Assembly: GCF_001641615.1 (NCBI RefSeq)
Contig: NZ_LRRU01000019.1
Location: 280,064-344,063 of the forward strand
Source of the DNA: Pseudoalteromonas gelatinilytica
Lineage (GTDB): Bacteria; Pseudomonadota; Gammaproteobacteria; Enterobacterales; Alteromonadaceae
Reading direction: 5' to 3'
DNA length: 64,000 nt
A program made the position numbers and the translations under genes. The notes under the pieces were generated by a model that saw nothing but the letters and a program-made list of their open reading frames with translations, made no database searches and was not told the DNA's origin. The stretch's first letter is position 1; each line of letters begins with the position of its first letter. Positions 61,935-64,000 of this stretch are shown here, piece by piece.

Positions 61935-62924
61935 ATGTTAGTTGGAGATATGGCAATCGTTCTAAATTTGCTCAGTGTTTCAGTGCTTGCATTTGTGATC
62001 GGTATTGCAACTGTTGCTGTCGTATCTCGTTTTGTGTTGTTCAGACTCAAACAAGTCAGTTTTAATAGTCAAAAGTTTACATTGTGGTCACTAGTGAGTG
62101 CACCTTGGTGGATAGCCTTTTCTTGTATTAGTTACTTTATGCCTTACTCGTTAGGGTTTGATAAAGTTTTTAACATAAGCTGGTTCGAAGATTTTGCCCA
62201 TTGGCACCATATCGATATTTTTAGCTTTTCAAGTTGGCACGCGTTAACCCTACTTTTAGCACTAATCTATTTAGCTTGGCGCGTAACTAACACTACCTTT
62301 GCTAGAACCAAACAGTCCATCGCATTATCGAGTTTACTAAGCTTTACTGATGCACAAGATGCTAGGACGACTAATGGCAATCAATATTTATTGATGCCTG
62401 TTAAAGTGCCTGTTGCCTTTACTACAGGTTTTATATCTCCCAAGATATATGTATCAACCGGACTACAAACCCAAGTTAGCGATGAACAACTTAATATCAT
62501 CGTTAATCATGAACAGGCTCATGTAACGGCAAGAGACCCGTTATTTAAAGTGCTTTTCACGGCACTTGCCAGCTTCTATCCGTCACGTATAAAACAAACC
62601 CTAATCGAGCAATATGTCTTAATGACGGAAAAGATGGCCGACAATGAGGTCACAAAAGAATACGACCACCTTGATATCGCACAGACATTAATTGATGTCG
62701 CTAGACTTCAAAAAGCACTTCCTACGGATTGCGATCAGGCGTCTGTTAGCTACTTCGGACATGATTACACGAGTCTTCGTGTTGAGGGTTTATTAAATCC
62801 AATTAATAAACCGTCACTTACTACTACCATCATTACTCTAGCATTATTGGCAACTATGCCAGTGCTAGCGGCATCCACTGTCGATAGTTTTCATCACTTT
62901 ATCGAAACTTTTTTCATCCATTAA
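61935..62924 (+). CDS. M56-family (BlaR1-like) membrane metallopeptidase without sensor domain
   Basis: A 329-residue protein with about four membrane segments (~8-32, 48-72, 92-112 and a C-terminal one at 295-315) and the zinc site HEQAH at 192-196 in IIVNHEQAHVTARDP. BlaR1 and MecR1 carry a further C-terminal penicillin-binding domain; here the protein ends after the last membrane segment, so it does not sense beta-lactams directly. It probably cleaves or triggers cleavage of the BlaI-like repressor in response to another signal. Confidence 0.9.
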   Translation: MLVGDMAIVLNLLSVSVLAFVIGIATVAVVSRFVLFRLKQVSFNSQKFTLWSLVSAPWWIAFSCISYFMPYSLGFDKVFNISWFEDFAHWHHIDIFSFSSWHALTLLLALIYLAWRVTNTTFARTKQSIALSSLLSFTDAQDARTTNGNQYLLMPVKVPVAFTTGFISPKIYVSTGLQTQVSDEQLNIIVNHEQAHVTARDPLFKVLFTALASFYPSRIKQTLIEQYVLMTEKMADNEVTKEYDHLDIAQTLIDVARLQKALPTDCDQASVSYFGHDYTSLRVEGLLNPINKPSLTTTIITLALLATMPVLAASTVDSFHHFIETFFIH

Positions 62925-62937
62925 TTAAGGATATGGA

Positions 62938-64000
62938 ATGAGATTTAATCTTTATAAAAGCAACAGAAAAAAACCGATCGGCAATCGGTTTTTGGCTGTT
63001 GGTCTAGTTTTAACAACGGGGGCTGGTTTAGTAACATCAACTCCCTTTTTGGCTAATGCGCAAATCCAGCAGCAATTACAGTCATCACATCAGGTTATAA
63101 ATTTAAGCAAGGCTGTGACCATGACTCTACAAAGTCATCCTGAGCTAAAAGCCTTGATAGATCAAGAAGCTGTGTGGCAAGGTAATATCGAGCAAGCTGG
63201 CATTGGAGAGCGTCCTCAAATAGGTTTAATGATTGAAGATGCGTTTGGGACAGGTGAGCATAGTGCATTACAAAGTATGCAATCAACGCTCACATACTCT
63301 TGGTTGCTTCAACAAGAGCAAATTGATGGCAGAGTTAATGCGGCAAAAAGCCAAGCAAATGCAGTAATAGTAGAGCAAAAAATAAAAGCCCTCGATTTAT
63401 CTGCGATTGTTGCTAAACAGTTTGTTGAAATATTGATAAAGCAAGAGCGCTTGAAACTCAATCAATTAGCGGTATCTCAGGCACAGGAAGTGGTTGACGC
63501 TATTGTCAAAAGAGTAAAAGCAGGCAAAAGTTCTAATGTCGAAATGCGCTTGGCTCAAGCTGAGTTGGTTCGAAGAAATCTAGCTGTTGAAGATTTAGAG
63601 CACGAATTAAAAGCCAGCCATTATCAACTGTCATCCTTATGGGGTAAGCCTCAGGCTGAGCTTAAGTTAACGGGAAATTTAATGCTTAAGCCGGAAATTC
63701 CATCTGTAGAAAGCCAGCTAAACAAGCTTAAGCAAATCCCGCAAATACAGCAGTTCGCTAATGAACAACGTATCGCCCAGTCTCAAATGGAACTTGCACG
63801 TATTGAAGCCAAACCTCAGTGGCAATTCACTGCTGGACTAAGACGATATGAAACGACCGATGATTTTGGTTTAGTGGCGGGTGTCTCTATTCCTTGGGGA
63901 AGTGAAAATAGAAATGCAGGAACAATGGCTGCCTTACGCGCAAAACAAGATGTTCTGGCAAGTCAGCAACAAGCCCTAATGCAGAAACTCGATGCGCAGC
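62938..64000 (+). CDS. TolC/CzcC-type outer-membrane efflux protein, 3' part beyond the window
   Basis: A frame open from ATG 62938 to the window end, at least 354 residues. An N-terminal signal region (GNRFLAVGLVLTTGAGLV, ending FLANA) is followed by long helical hairpins of the outer-membrane factor family, with LSKAVTMTLQSHPELKAL at the start and VAGVSIPWGSENRNAG in the second repeat. Such proteins form the outer-membrane channel of CzcCBA/CusCBA-type metal efflux pumps. It lies 13 bases after the M56 gene; an adaptor and RND pump probably follow. The first 20 codons contain a 25-bp palindrome. Confidence 0.88.
   Translation, partial: MRFNLYKSNRKKPIGNRFLAVGLVLTTGAGLVTSTPFLANAQIQQQLQSSHQVINLSKAVTMTLQSHPELKALIDQEAVWQGNIEQAGIGERPQIGLMIEDAFGTGEHSALQSMQSTLTYSWLLQQEQIDGRVNAAKSQANAVIVEQKIKALDLSAIVAKQFVEILIKQERLKLNQLAVSQAQEVVDAIVKRVKAGKSSNVEMRLAQAELVRRNLAVEDLEHELKASHYQLSSLWGKPQAELKLTGNLMLKPEIPSVESQLNKLKQIPQIQQFANEQRIAQSQMELARIEAKPQWQFTAGLRRYETTDDFGLVAGVSIPWGSENRNAGTMAALRAKQDVLASQQQALMQKLDAQ
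62969..62993. repeat. 25-bp palindrome, copy 2, inside the start of the tolC-like gene
   Basis: AAAAACCGAT (62969-62978) and ATCGGTTTTT (62984-62993) around CGGCA, within codons 11-19. It is the reverse complement of the copy at 61482-61506 except for one base in the loop. Confidence 0.6.

Overview
The window looks like chromosomal DNA of a marine gammaproteobacterium of the Pseudoalteromonas/Alteromonadales type. This is inferred from gene content: a three-gene chitin-degradation cluster (GH18, AA10 LPMO, GH18) whose proteins share CBM5/12 modules, two large TonB-dependent receptors, several c-di-GMP enzymes, and Alteromonadales-like versions of Ndh, MntP, ArfA and RimK. I see no prophage, CRISPR array, rRNA, tRNA or intact insertion sequence. 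Most of the window is ordinary chromosome; the unusual part is the intergenic repeat DNA.

Layout. 0-6 kb: a tight four-gene + strand operon of three unrecognised proteins (two in the membrane, one with a PEGA domain, one with zinc-ribbon motifs) and a secreted nucleotide pyrophosphatase/phosphodiesterase. 6.0-6.6 kb: a repeat cluster. 6.6-13.8 kb: housekeeping and signalling genes (RimK-like ligase, BenE transporter, ferrochelatase, and a divergent pair of response regulator and soluble histidine kinase). 14.1-16.7 kb: a TonB receptor. 16.8-18.26 kb: the largest repeat cluster, with a small membrane protein inside it. 18.25-20.6 kb: a Kef-type antiporter and arfA. 21.0-28.6 kb: the chitin cluster. 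28.6-29.8 kb: more repeats around a small zinc-ribbon gene. 29.8-32.1 kb: a periplasmic binding protein and a DUF2235 hydrolase. 32.2-39.4 kb: a hybrid kinase, a REC-GGDEF protein and a REC-PAS-GGDEF-EAL protein. 39.4-45.8 kb: mntP, a frameshifted membrane-anchored protein, ndh and a RecQ-like helicase. 45.8-50 kb: ktrAB facing a KdpD/KdpE-like two-component system. 50-58.8 kb: a DgcZ-like cyclase, a methyltransferase, small genes, a DUF1254 protein and a second TonB receptor. 59-61.5 kb: anmK and small genes. 61.5-64 kb: a BlaI/M56-peptidase regulatory pair followed by a TolC/CzcC-type outer-membrane protein that runs off the window.

How the genes may work together. The chitin cluster is a coherent secreted machine: the LPMO makes oxidative cuts and the two chitinases hydrolyse chitin chains. 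KtrAB is divergently transcribed from a KdpDE-like pair with no kdpFABC nearby, which suggests the sensor controls Ktr. The BlaI-M56-TolC order suggests a proteolysis-controlled efflux operon.

The most unusual signal is a family of non-coding repeats at 6.0-6.6, 16.8-18.26, 28.6-28.9 and 29.3-29.8 kb. They combine short imperfect palindromes headed by GTAG (REP-like) with long runs of degenerate heptanucleotides, typically NNNCGAG on one side of a palindrome and CTCGNNN on the other. The seven-base phase holds for more than 130 bp at a time. I know of no description of this composite element, but I cannot search for one. Other points worth checking are an apparent one-base frameshift at a poly-A tract near the start of the 40.0-42.1 kb gene, and a 25-bp palindrome that occurs both upstream of blaI and inside the start of the tolC-like gene.
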